Shown piece after piece: positions 28,301 to 54,700 of a DNA stretch of 64,000 nt. The position numbers and the translations under genes are program-made. Source of the DNA: Glandiceps talaboti (taxonomy: Eukaryota > Hemichordata > Enteropneusta > Spengelidae); assembly GCF_964340395.1 (NCBI RefSeq), contig NC_135558.1, positions 10,210,001 to 10,274,000 of the forward strand. Reading direction: 5' to 3'. The first letter of the stretch is position 1. Every line of letters begins with the position of its first letter. The notes under the pieces were generated by a model. It did no database searches. It saw only the letters and a list, made by a program, of their open reading frames with translations, and had not been told where the DNA came from.

Positions 28301-31300
28301 ATACACAATAAAACACTTTCAACACCTTCTTGACTAAAAAGTGAAACTACAACTTCTCCCTAAAATGTGTTTAATTTTTTTAGTTTGATTTTTGTTTGTT
28401 TTGTTTTGTTTTTGGTGATTTTGACATTATTTTTCCCCCAGAAAAGTGTAGTTTTGACTTATATGGAGCCACCACCATGTACTGGTACAAAGTTACAATT
28501 TCTTTTGTTTTTATTGAACATTTCCCCTTTTACTCCTTGAGGGCAGTATTGACACTGCATTTCTTTTTAATTTTCTGTCAAACTAATTGTGCACTTACAT
28601 ATATCGGGTTCCCGATGAGTTTCCAAATTGCAGAGTGGACAAATTGCCTCTAAAATTCATATAATGTATATAAATTTTGAGTAACGGCTACATACCTCTT
28701 CATCATTGAAATGGTATAAATGTTGATCTTCTAAGGACAAAACACAGAACTGTGGCTTCCAAGGAATATTGTGACTTCCACGGATATTTCCAGACTGAAT
28801 TATCCAGCTGTATTTACCTATGGCACAAAACACAATGTTCATAATATACAGAAATTCATTTTTATTATTAATCTGTACTCAAATAAGTAGTTTAATTAAA
28901 AGACGGTTTGAAAGGAGGAAAAAAATCAAGGACAAAAATTCTTACATTTGAATTGATGGTAATATACATTACATAACTAAGTTTAATAGTTTTTCATATA
29001 CATTTCAAAAGTTGTCACATTATTTCCAAAATCTCAACACAGTAAACACAGTTGACAATGAAAGGAAAATAAAACAGAATTAGAAAGCTGAGATTACGTT
29101 GATTTTTAAAAAATAGCTTCTCATTGTAACACAGTAAAACTGATGACTTGGTCAGTCAGCTAAAGAGAAAGACAAAAAAAAAATAATGACATGTGAATTT
29201 GATAATTAAGTCGTATTACAACTGTACATAATCATTATGTGCTTCTCTTTTTTTTTTTTTTGAGTTTGTTTTCTCCCATACATCTGGTTGCGATAGAAAC
29301 TTTATATTGCCAATGACTATTCAAAAAAAAAAGTATACATGTTTGTGATACTGTCAATTTCTATAATGAAAATGGAAAGAGGGTCCCACAATTCAAATAC
29401 AATATTAACCCTTACGGACTACATTTCTAGTAGTAAGTCTAGAAATAATGTTTCAGAGACTCTAAAGTATGATACTGTAATGAATTGTTCCAAAAAACTG
29501 TACAGGATTGAAAATATGGTTCAGAAAAAAAATTGTCATGTTTGGCACTGATGCAATCTTACGTTAGTACAGTTTTAATCCTCATTCTACCAGGAGGAAA
29601 TTTGTTTGTACATAAAAAAAAACTACAAGTTGGGAAAAACGGGATTAACTACCAACAAAGTAGATTAGAATATTTGTTGTTGTGTGCACTCAACTTATTT
29701 ATTGACTTGTGGTTAACAGGCACACCAACGATGAATTGTTCTCGACCCCATAAATGAACATGTTCACATGCACAGTACAGACAGACAGAAGACAGAGAGA
29801 GAGAAAGAGACAGTCACAGACCGCCGTATATATCATTACTGAATCTTTGTTTAGTTTGGCTAAAAATAATCTGAACAGTTTCATGAAGCAGACTACCGTG
29901 ACCCCAGGCAAACCCATACAACAAATGAAGATCATGGATGACTTAGTTTGATGTCTTCAAATACATTGATTTATAACCTATATATGTCAATAATGTTATC
30001 TCCTACTTACAAACCTTAACAACAATACCATATTGTGTACACTCACAAACAAAATACCTTATCTTGTCCAACCAACTGTGTGAAACTTGAACAGGTAATT
30101 TTCACAGGTCACTGACCTCATTGGAAGTTCGAAGGTGATCATGCATGTAGCTTCTATCGAAATATAATAAATTCCATTGTCACAAAAACAACTTGCCAGG
30201 GCCACCATGAATACTTGTGCTATGATGTAGCCTGGGGGTATATACCTTGTAACTAAGCTACTGGTGTGGAACTATCAGTATTTCATTTATTTTGTTTAAC
30301 AATGACAATTGACCAGTTCAACTTTAAGTGACTATTTTGTGGACAAATGGGCTAAGAAAATCAAAGGTATTTGACTTCTTACTCTATTGATACAAGTAAT
30401 ACATGTACTAGAATGCAATTGTAAATTGACTGGTTCAACATTTAATTATTTAAAAAAAAAAATCGAAAACAGGGTGCAAAAATCAATGGTGCTCGAGTTC
30501 TAATTCTATTTAACAATGAATACTGACTGGTTCAACTTTTAGTGAGGGTGTAGTTTAAAAAAATGACTAAGAAAATCTATAGTACTGGATTCCCAGCTGT
30601 TTTCAAAATACAGTGTTTTTGCTAAAGGCTGAGAGCCCAGGTACAGAAAGGGGGAATATGGTAAACCTGGCATAGTTATACATCATGATATTGGTTGGGA
30701 ACCCTGGTAAAATGACAGGGGAACTTAGGCACATTTTACCTTCTTACCACCCTTAACAAAAACATTGATACATGACGTAATTGACAATATTAGGTAAAGA
30801 AATTGCGAACATCTACAGTACTCAACTTCTTTTTTGTATAACAAGATACATTCCCTGTACTTTTAATCAGTTTCATGGATATAAATGATTGAGAAAATCT
30901 ATTGTACTTGACTAGCACAATGAAACCACTTATATTTAGTCCATGAGAAATCATTCATTTTGTAGACATTCAATCCAGAAATCATTGAAGCAACAAAGTA
31001 AAATAAAGCAGGCTTAAAAAATATGTAATTCTGTGCTAGAATGGGTACTAGTGATAAAGTATAGCAAAATATCTTTCTCTTGAACAGAGGGTTTGTCAAA
31101 GAAGGCTAATACCATAGAACAAAGGTATTACTATTACTTTGAGTGCTTCAACGTTGTTGTGCGCACAACTTTAATATGGTTCTACTAGGCAGCTAAAATC
31201 TACCTTGGTTCTCGTTTTTTTTTTTTTTTGTACCGAGGATTCCCTCAAAAAATATAGTACAGGGTATGAAAACCAATACAATTTTCACCAAGTTTCCCTC

Positions 31301-32408
31301 TTTGTTGTTACCAAGATTCTAAATTGTATTGTTAATGCAAAAACACTTACTAACTAAGTATATTGATAACCAGTGGACACTGTGGTAGTGATAAATCACG
31401 CATACATACAATGGCGGAGGAAAAATCTAGCAGCTATGTCTGGAAGTAAAAGATTGCAGTTTTGCTTGGTCTGTCTGAAGCGGAATAATCTCATCGAGTA
31501 TTTATTTCATTAAATTGATACAACGACTTCTCACCTTGGGAAAAGGTACCAGGTGTAAAAACGTTCTCATAATTATGTGGTCACTGGTCAGTGCACTGAC
31601 TGAAAAGCGTCGGACCATTTCACACAAAAAACCTCGTGGAACAAATCATGATTAAATGTAACCCGAAAAAAGTACACAGTTGCCGCAATAAGTGATGTTT
31701 TTATTGGATAAGCGTAGTCGAGGAGACACAACATGCGGGTAATCGCTTTACTGTGCAAACACTTACGCGTGTTCACTACTATAAAAGTATAATACGGTAG
31801 TCGGTAGCTATTTGTGTCAAGTTTAGTTGCAATATACTAAATCATGTTTACAAGTTGTTATCTGAAAGGAACACACAACTTAGAAGAACAAATGTTCAAA
31901 AACAAATTTGGTCTAAAGAGCTAAGAATTCGCATTTTTAGAATAAAATGATACCCTACACGGTAGGTGATTAATCAACTTAAAAAGCACTGTCAGAGAAC
32001 AGGCAAACTACAATTACCAATGCCTCAAGGCTGTTTTCTCCGTAAGCTTTTATGTATCAACATGTTACCTTCACGTACGCTTGATTGAATGTGCACACTT
32101 TGACAGTCGCCGCGATAGGTAGTCTGAAAGTGCCTACCACGGGAAAATCATAAAATGTATGTCAAATTACTTTACAAGCAGAAAGTTATCGTTTGGTGAA
32201 GAACTATGACATTTCAAGACAAAAAATACAGACGAAAGAACCTGCTCACAGCTAAATACAGTAAAAAAAATTGAAACATGGCGCTATCTTTTAATTTTGT
32301 ACCCATTCAGTCATTGTAGCAATTTTCTTTGACTACGGCACTGCCAAATTCAATACCATACTTACTGAAAACTTTCAGCCAACCCTCGACACGTCCGCTG
32401 GACTCCAT
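2927..32408 (-). CDS. Unrecognised gene with N-terminal PH-like segment (11 exons rebuilt)
   Basis: I do not recognise this protein. Exons in transcript order: 32408-32366, 28817-28696, 28236-28125, 25204-25164, 23358-23294, 22512-22472, 20232-20092, 16237-16199, 11962-11891, 3310-3258, 2989-2927. All junctions are GT-AG, all phases agree, and the total is 792 nt (263 residues plus TAA). The start (MESSGRVEGWLKVFS) is followed by KYSW and WKPQFCVLSLEDQHLYHF, which resembles the first strands of a PH domain; no full PH fold with the C-terminal Trp helix is clear. A basic patch (SPAAPRKRRPS) precedes a helical segment (WFLKSWTDYKNFGG, then MATTMCDAMLSNMATLL). The C terminus is NNTVTVKVPIV. Exons 1-3, 5, 6, 7, 9 and 11 have good splice sites or strongly coding character. 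Exons 4, 8 and 10 are weaker, chosen partly because they keep the frame. The ATG follows an AT-rich leader just inside a CpG-richer stretch. It could also be two genes, or contain missed exons. Confidence 0.5.
3311..4733. other. Intron of the PH-like gene, nothing further seen
   Basis: AT-rich intronic sequence with short poly-A and poly-T runs and no coding frame bordered by splice signals. The open frame at 4338-4523 has no family features and is on the other strand. No repeat family seen elsewhere in the window was recognised here. Confidence 0.4.
4734..5040. repeat. Tandem repeat, about four units, each ending in C-rich tract
   Basis: Units of roughly 75-95 bp share the pattern ACATACTGGAAACCAATTAC, then AAAATCA, then GATCTGTCAACCCC. 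The C tract at the unit end has grown to 15 bp at 4786-4800 and 18 bp at 4952-4969, and is short or interrupted in the other two units. Confidence 0.75.
5755..5905. repeat. Tandem repeat, about 48 bp, three copies
   Basis: Three successive units share TTTATTGACAGTGGTA, then CAATGCTGACAGTAATGTCA. The last two are nearly identical and the first is diverged. The array lies in an intron of the minus-strand PH-like gene. Confidence 0.8.
7576..7985. repeat. Tandem repeat, about 170 bp, 2-3 diverged copies
   Basis: Copies start near 7576, 7735 and 7910 with the shared stretch CAGTCAAACGA, then ACTGCA, then TTTCTGAGATATTCAAC. They continue through a TTTCTGAATTGA block. Divergence is high, so the array is old. 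Confidence 0.7.
9060..9540. repeat. Degenerate tandem repeat around GTGCTACAAAG core
   Basis: The words TTTTACAT, GTGCTACAAAGT and ATGAAAC recur every 50-70 bp. Unit boundaries are blurred and I cannot give an exact period. The region is intronic to the PH-like gene. Confidence 0.55.
10565..10930. mobile_element. MITE with GGYGCCATCA terminal inverted repeats, copy 1
   Basis: The left end GGCGCCATCAATTAAAT and the reverse complement of the right end GGTGCCATCAGTTAAAT match, and the match continues through CTTTGTTTG. The interior contains TCATGTAAAATTCACTTTTC and TCTTTCCATTTACAATA. Both are also present at about 50200-50355, which marks a second copy in the same orientation. No transposase frame is present. 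Confidence 0.75.
11214..11343. repeat. Compound microsatellite (TGTA)n then (TG)n
   Basis: About fourteen TATG units are followed by about 30 TG units. Open frames on both strands across it are artefacts of the repeat. Confidence 0.97.
12187..12200 (+). promoter_or_regulatory. CTCF-like core motif
   Basis: The sequence TCACTAGAGGGCGC differs at one position from the vertebrate CTCF core CCACTAGAGGGCGC, a specificity known to be conserved in many bilaterians. An opposing AGCGCCCT lies about 45 bp upstream (about 12150), so this may instead be the terminus of a small inverted-repeat element. Binding is not shown by sequence. Confidence 0.35.
13302..13432. repeat. 23-bp poly-C, poly-A, then (CATA)n and (AAAC)n
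   Basis: A run of 23 C (13302-13324) is followed by an A run. From about 13376 come short CATA and AAAC microsatellites. No gene is present. Confidence 0.95.
13860..15230. repeat. Degenerate satellite-like array, roughly 10 units
   Basis: The phrase TGTCTCAATTTAACAGTCGT, then TTTCCCAGATAATG, repeats at about 36-bp spacing in 13915-14035. It recurs about every 100-130 bp to 15230, together with TTTTTGGTCAAG and CATGGATACACAGTCCAAAA. The 36-bp block looks like a local re-amplification of part of a longer unit. It is intronic to the PH-like gene. Confidence 0.8.
15440..15625. repeat. Dispersed repeat, copy 1 of 3
   Basis: Shared words with 21890-22095 and 45640-45800 include GTTTTCA, then CTCAAAGAC or TTCAAAGAC, then TTACTAATTACTGAACTGGT. 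GAAGGCATTTTAGCC and AATAAGTCTTTAGCA follow in two of the copies. All three lie in the same relative orientation. No transposase or terminal repeat was identified. Confidence 0.6.
16176..16193. other. Perfect 18-bp palindrome CTAGAGGGCGCCCTCTAG
   Basis: The palindrome is exact. Each half carries a TAGAGGGCGC word related to the CTCF core. It sits 5 bp downstream, in transcript sense, of the proposed 39-nt exon at 16199-16237 of the PH-like gene. Confidence 0.9.
17690..19050. repeat. Degenerate tandem repeat around GATGTCTGATG
   Basis: The words GATGTCTGATGCATTTTTA, CAATATTATTTTCATGACAT and CTGTATCTCC recur at about 90-110 bp spacing with strong divergence. One copy of the ATACCGTATAGGGACTAGAC dispersed repeat lies inside at about 18175. 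Nothing coding is seen. Confidence 0.6.
21015..21340. mobile_element. SINE-like dispersed repeat, copy 1
   Basis: Shares TGTATGCTCCCCAGGGAGT, AGTATAAAGGG and CATTGTCCCATAATAGGTC with the copy at 48940-49075, and GGGACC, AGGATAGA and GTGTGAA-type blocks with 58690-59035. Related 3' parts also occur at 44430-44530. The best copies end in AAAACTAACATTATTATTATTA, a typical SINE tail. An RNA polymerase III promoter was not resolved with confidence. Confidence 0.6.
21890..22095. repeat. Dispersed repeat, copy 2 of 3
   Basis: The second member of the family at 15440-15625. It contains GGTTCTCAAAGACAAATTTTA, split here by small differences, then GAAGGCATTTCAG and AATAAGTCTTTAGCAA. It lies in an intron of the PH-like gene. 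Confidence 0.6.
25308..25480. repeat. Tandem repeat, about 60-66 bp, three copies
   Basis: Three units share GCACTAATGG, then ACCCCCTCCC, then TAATGTTGTCTTTGCCATGT, then GTTAGCAT. The first differs most. Confidence 0.85.
26330..26580. repeat. Possible SINE remnant with tRNA-like boxes
   Basis: GGGTTCAAATC near 26545 resembles a tRNA B box, and TAGTCTAGTGACTAT with GGCTTCAAATCTC near 26370-26400 resembles a second tRNA-like head. No clean cloverleaf forms by eye and no second copy of this exact sequence was found in the window. Confidence 0.25.
27449..27525. mobile_element. Short foldback element, about 31-bp arms
   Basis: The left arm begins TAGCCTAGAATCCATGCAGA. The right arm, reverse-complemented, begins TAGCCTGGAATCCATGCAGA and continues through GGGATTTT. 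The loop is about 15 bp. The 77-bp hairpin has no coding capacity and looks like a miniature transposon or its excision remnant. Confidence 0.8.
27793..28044. mobile_element. Foldback element, about 70-bp imperfect arms
   Basis: CCAAGGGTTCTTATTACTTA on the left pairs with the reverse complement of the right arm (CCAAGGGTTCTCTTTTTATT). The match continues through AAGTAACAT, CACC, GTTCAG and CTTTGTCAAACT. It lies about 80 bp beyond exon 3 of the PH-like gene in that gene's direction. No target duplication was resolved. Confidence 0.75.
28533..28546 (+). promoter_or_regulatory. Weak CTCF-like motif
   Basis: CTCCTTGAGGGCAG keeps the GAGGGCAG half of the CTCF core but not the CCACTA half. Listed because a closer match lies at 40406-40419. 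Confidence 0.15.
29000..32365. other. First intron of the PH-like gene, no further coding seen
   Basis: AT-rich with poly-A and poly-T runs. Open frames here are short, on either strand, and lack domains. I cannot support any additional exon. Confidence 0.4.
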
Positions 32409-32620
32409 TCAAAGGCTTTTAAACTATTGTTATGCAGCGAAAGGAAACACTCAGTTAGCAGTACTTCCGTACACAAGAACTTGTCCAACTATACAAGGAA
32501 ACAAAGGGAGAAACCACTTGTTGTTGCATCGCTGTCGGTCGCACTTCACATGCTTCAGTCGAGGACAAAACTTTCCCTCGAGCGGATGACTACATTAGAT
32601 TGGTAATGTTACATTCGCAA
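32409..32620 (-). promoter_or_regulatory. Candidate promoter of the PH-like gene
   Basis: Upstream of the proposed ATG at 32408 the sequence has more CpG (for example TCGCTGTCGGTCGC and CGAGGACAAAACTTTCCCTCG) than the AT-rich surroundings. No TATA box stands out. The extent is inferred from the start codon and the local base composition. Confidence 0.35.
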
Positions 32621-33515
32621 AATTTTACTTGCACTCTTAGAGTGAATATAATAACCACTAAAAATACTCCTACTTTATTCTAAGCCATATGTGATACTAC
32701 TTTTTTTCACTTCGTGAAGAGCGGCAGCAAGACTTTGACAAATTTGGCGAACTTTTTTTCATAAGGATAATATGATAAAGTTGTAATGCGACGGGGAACC
32801 CAGTGGCGTCACAGAAAGTAGGCGGGGCACCATATGCAAATAAGTTATAAACGTTAAAATTATTTTTTCGGCCTGTTGGATGAGGGCGATATGCAACCAT
32901 TTTCCCAGATTTTAATACCTGGGGTTCCTAGACCTCAGTAAAACACTGGTATCCAGATGTGTCAAGTGTCAAGATAGAATACTTTGTGTCAAGTCAAATG
33001 AACCATACAATACTATACTTTATACAATAACGATTTATCTTTCTTCTTCCATAAGTTACATTTTATTTTTGACAAAAATATTGGTAATTTCTCATACACT
33101 CTTTTGGCTTTGAAACTGATGAAGAGGGGCTATCGAGTTAAAGCTTCAAGAAACATCCACTCGAAAAAAAAAAAATACCACACCATTCAAATGCATTCTT
33201 TGACTTCAATGTTCTTAGAAGATTTATTATAGAAAAATTCTGTAACAATACAACATTTAAAATAATTTCTCAGAATACCATTCAAGTGTAGATTGTTTGC
33301 TATATGATTGATTGATTGATTGGTTGATTTATTGATTATTGAATTTACAAAAGACACTCACTTCAGCTCACTGTCATTTCTTTATATATATTCCCAACTA
33401 AATGTTCTTTTCTGTATTTAAAATTGAGTATTTCATTTTGATACATTTAATACAAATCTTCAACAGACTGCCATAGATACAATACATTGCATGCAATAGA
33501 CAGTTTACTGGTCTA

Positions 33516-33530
33516 GTCTAGCTGCTAGAC
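33516..33530. other. 15-bp palindrome GTCTAGCTGCTAGAC
   Basis: An exact palindrome with one central base. The same palindrome with A at the centre lies at 44410-44424, and imperfect relatives lie at 15773-15787 and near 36235. Recurrence of TCTAGCNGCTAGACC suggests the termini of a repeat family, but no element body was delimited. Confidence 0.6.
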
Positions 33531-33624
33531 CTTCAGGCTTTCTTCCGATATGATACGACAAGCGACCGAAAGTCTCTGCTGTGCAAATATGTTGCACAAG
33601 TTTGGTAAATTAATTTTTAAAGGC

Positions 33625-33630
33625 TTTTAT
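33625..33630 (-). terminator. Candidate FIRRM polyadenylation signal
   Basis: TTTATT on the plus strand is AATAAA on the gene strand, about 140 bp after the FIRRM stop codon. Other AATAAA words occur further downstream, so this is only the nearest candidate. Confidence 0.35.
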
Positions 33631-33770
33631 TGAAAATGCAAATTTGTTATGTATCATTTCTTTCAGCTCAGTTACCAGATTATTAGATTTTGCATTTTGT
33701 ATGAATAGTCAGCAATTAACACCAGGTAAAAATCAGTATATTCCCCTGTCTTTTACAATATGGTACGTTA

Positions 33771-50675
<16,905 letters not shown>

Positions 50676-51452
50676 GATTCAGGCTGACATCATTTCAAGA
50701 CTGGGGAGTCTGAAAAAGAGAATAAAGGCAAATTATAATGAGTGGACTTTTTTTTTTTGGGGGGGGGTGTGTGCAATTTATGTTTCACACATGTGCTTTT
50801 GATCTGCTGATGCCTGACTACTAGTATCCCTTTTCACACCTTAGTTTCAAAATTCTAATTTCTCTTCACACCTTTCTCACTACTTTGGTCTCTCAGTCTC
50901 ACACTTGTAGCCAGTTATATTATTTCCACCGAGTCATTAGACTCTGCATCTGAGCATGGATGTACATAGGAACGTCACAGTTGCCGTAAATAACTAACTC
51001 ATTTTTCACAGTAAAAAATACAGAAGGGTAAAATATTAGAAACAACTATCGTGTCCGTACTTCTCTGTCTGCAACCGTTCAAACTCCATATCACACATCA
51101 TGATGATCAACTTCATCAACTAGCTTCGTTCACGTCAAAAGTCAAAAAAAGTTTTTAAAATAAAGTTCATTGGAACTCGCAGGATAATAAGCAAACCGAC
51201 TTCCATACCCTTTTTCGCACGACAGCCCCTGTGAGATATCGACGGATTCGCCGTAAACATACAAAAATGTTCACAAAGATATAAGTTTCCGACTGGTTTC
51301 CGAAAATATCACTTTTGACTTTTCGTATTAGCCGCCATCTTGAGGTCATGATCCGGGAACTTTTCAAAAATAACCCATTTTCACACAGGGGAGTGAGCTT
51401 TAGTGATGTGTGCGTGTAACAGGATAAGTGAAAAGATAACTATGTAACATAC

Positions 51453-51560
51453 CTCAAGTAGAAATGCGGTAGGATTCAGAGAATGCATATTCTATTTTAA
51501 GATTTCACATGGAAATATGAAATTTCAACGACCGAAATGGCTACTGTTTGCAATACCCCT
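51453..51560 (-). other. FIRRM: Probable 5' untranslated exon of FIRRM
   Basis: On the gene strand CTACTTGAG is followed by GTATGTTAC, a good donor (exon edge at 51453), and the next acceptor (CTCTTTTTCAG) lies just upstream of the FIRRM ATG at 50675. The 5' limit is not visible. An alternative start lies lower, where CAAGATGGCGGC on the gene strand (plus strand about 51332-51343) is a YY1-type element that often sits at transcription starts. Confidence 0.45.
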
Positions 51561-51768
51561 CGTCCCATTCAACCTTCCTCAATATTAGTTCCGACCCATG
51601 TGAACTTTTCCCGCCAACTTTCATTCACACGCTCAGCTGACCTAGGCTGTTGACAGTACACATAGAAGGTGGCTTCTTCTAAATCTGAACGGTTAAAGTC
51701 GAATTTTCGTTTCTGTATACCAGAACGGGTGAAAAAACTTACACTTGTGCTTGTCTTCGGAAGGTAGA
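51454..51768. promoter_or_regulatory. Bidirectional DNMT1/FIRRM promoter with E2F-type site
   Basis: DNMT1 starts rightwards at 51769 and the FIRRM leader exon probably runs leftwards from about 51.5 kb, so one short segment should serve both. TTTTCCCGCCAA at 51606-51617 is a canonical E2F site (consensus TTTSSCGC). No TATA box stands out. Vertebrate DNMT1 and many recombination genes are E2F-controlled in S phase; applying that here is inference. Confidence 0.6.
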
Positions 51769-54700
51769 ATGCCATCCAAAATAGAGCCATCAGATATTCC
51801 CGGTGACCTGCGAGAGAGGTAAGATATCAACATGGCTTGCGTATTTCATTTTCAGTCCAACTTCCGACGACACAACTGCATCTCTTTTGCAGGTAACAAT
51901 AGGTCACAATTTCGCTAGAGACTTCAGGGTCTAATAACCAAATGAGACAAGACTTGTCGTTTACTGTTTACAGCTAGATTTAACATAACAATGTTATATC
52001 TGCCAGACTGCGTCATAATATTGTGTTGTTTGTTTACAAATTAAAAGTACAACAACAATAACGTCATCATCACCAGAGTGTAATATATTTACATTGTGTT
52101 TTGTATTAAAGGATAATCAAGCTCCAAAACAACTTTGAAAACGGAGGCTTGAAAGAAAAGGTGAGTTCTGAAGATGTTGTTATAATATTTGCCAAAGGGC
52201 ACAGGGAAGTCTTTGTCATGTACCACATTTAGTCAAACTATGTAAATATTTGGGTGGTACTTCCATCGTCAAAACCCATCAATAAATTGTTGTGACAGAA
52301 CTTCAACCAGTTTTACATGTGACAAAATTTAAATGGAGATTTATATTTAGCATATCATGTGATGTGTAGATGGAGTCTCTTGACCAGGTCGTGTTGATTG
52401 GACCAAATCAATGAATTTTTAACCCTCTTCAGGTCAAGTCCATGTAAAAGACAGTGGCCATGGCAGGATGACAAAGGGGCAAATTATGATTTTCCTTGGA
52501 CAGGGGATAACATGTGCATCTGAGGTGTAGTGAATACTTGGCTGGTCAAGTCAAGAGTTTTCATTTACATGCTTAAAACCGATATATTATTCCTAAGTAC
52601 AGGACCTACACCTTAACCATACAGACAATGAAATAGTCCTCTATTCATTCCAATATCGCCTCTACATAAACTTGTTGCCATAGTGTTTGAGTTGCCCCGT
52701 TGTCATCATCCTCATCAACATCTCCAAAAGTTAGACAATTTCTACAGGTTACCGTTAGAGTAGCACAAGTATGATTTTGAACTAATAATGTAACCCCATG
52801 AATACGGTTTGTTTCATTATATTACAGGTATTTCTAAAAGAAAAGATTGAGCTTCTGGTTGATTATTTGCCTGAAGATGTCCAAAACAGGTAAGTTTGAC
52901 TAAATACGAGTGATTTTTATATGAACTTCACAAGGAAAATTAATTTACAGTTGTCAAAGTTATTGTGAAGGATATTTCTGTTGTTATTTTTTGTAGAAGA
53001 AGTCTTCTTTCTTACCCCCACACACTGATTACTACAGTAGCTACTAGCAGTGGTTCGTGCTAACTGCCATTTTGACACCCCTTTTCAACTGTAACCCTTT
53101 TCAACTGTAGTTCTGGGGTTCCCCGTGTGATGATTACTACAGTAGCAGTGGTTAGCACTAACTGCCTTTTTGGCACCCCTATTTCAACTGTTATTCTAGG
53201 GTTCTCCCTGCTCTGATTACTACAGTAGCATGGTTAGCACTAACTCCTGATTTGATACTCGTTTTCAACTGTCATTCTATCAGTCTAGTGTACTACATTC
53301 ATCAGGCCTCGAAATTCGTTTTTTTCCCCACCTGCCCATTGGGCAGGTGGTTGAAAATTTTACCTGCCCAACCAAAATTTTACCTGCCCAATTCACCTTT
53401 CACTAATTTTGTTACAAGTCCTTTAATTAGATCAAGTCTTCTACGGTAAGTACATTTGTACAACTATTGAGCCACCTGTCTAATGCCCTGATCGCAACAT
53501 AGCCTGGCCCATCCAATACAATACGTAGTAACGCATCTAATGAGTCGATACTCAGTGAACTGCGCCAATCGTTCTCTTCTCTTTTCAACCATTTATATTC
53601 TTTCTCCCATTCTTCACGGAGTTTTCGCTTTCTTTTCCTTTCATCCTGCTTCCAAAACGTTGTCGATTTGCTATCTCCGTCATCATCTTTGTGTTACTTT
53701 TCAGTCTCTTTCGATGTACTAATGGTATTGCCACTAAATTATCACTCTCCATACGCAACTTCCCAGCTTTCTCGCCGTCACCACCCTCACTTTCTTTTCT
53801 TTCTTGCTTCTTCTTCTTTTCATTTGGAGTATCATTGTTTGAAGACTTCATAAATCCAAACTTTAATAAGCTCATGTTTATTCAACAGCTTTCATTTAAT
53901 AGTATACGTAACATCACTTCGAGGTCAGGGCCCGCAAAGGTAAATACGACTTCATGATCGACACATGACATGGCTGGTCACATGAGTGAAACACATGGTT
54001 GCTATTGATATGCAAATCAAACCAATACATGTTATGACGCGAATGTCCATATATGGAGAGGTTGAAAGGTCATTGCATTCTGGCATTAGGCAATGCGGAA
54101 ATGAAGAAACTTAGGTTTGATCGAAACAAGCTAAGTTACAAGAGACAAATCGACAAAAAATAAAACCCAAAAACGATTGCGATAACAATTATTGACCAAA
54201 TTAGAATAAGCAGTTTAGAATAAAGTATTCCAAAAAAAAGCGCCGGCCCAACTGGGCAGGTGTGCATAAATTTTACCGGCCCAGCACCACTTTTCACCTG
54301 CCCTGGGCCGTTGGGCCGGCGGGAATTTCGAGCCCTGTTCATGCCAAATGCTTTTAGTTCTCAGTGGTTTGAAAGCATGTTGGATAACCGAGTTGAAATT
54401 TCAACACAAAACTAAAAAATATAACAAATATTTTTGATCAACATTCTGTTATTTACCTAGCTTTCTACCCACCACAAAAAAATCCCAATTTTTAAAATAA
54501 TGACACCATCTTTGGAAAAAATCCATATGTCTATATCATTGTCATCTTCATGCTTTACATAGTCAGTCTTCAGAAAATGTAAAGAAACTTTTTCCCCCCT
54601 TTTTTTTCAGTTTACAGTCTCTGGAAGAGGATTTGAATGATGAATGTTTGACAGAGGTAATGAATATTACACTTGTGTAGTTAAAAATATGATAGTAGTA

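Noticed and set aside
32281-32330. Plus-strand ATG at 32278 in good context (MALSFNFVPIQSL then stop)
   Set aside because: Only 13 codons and inside the first intron of the minus-strand gene. No support for a gene.
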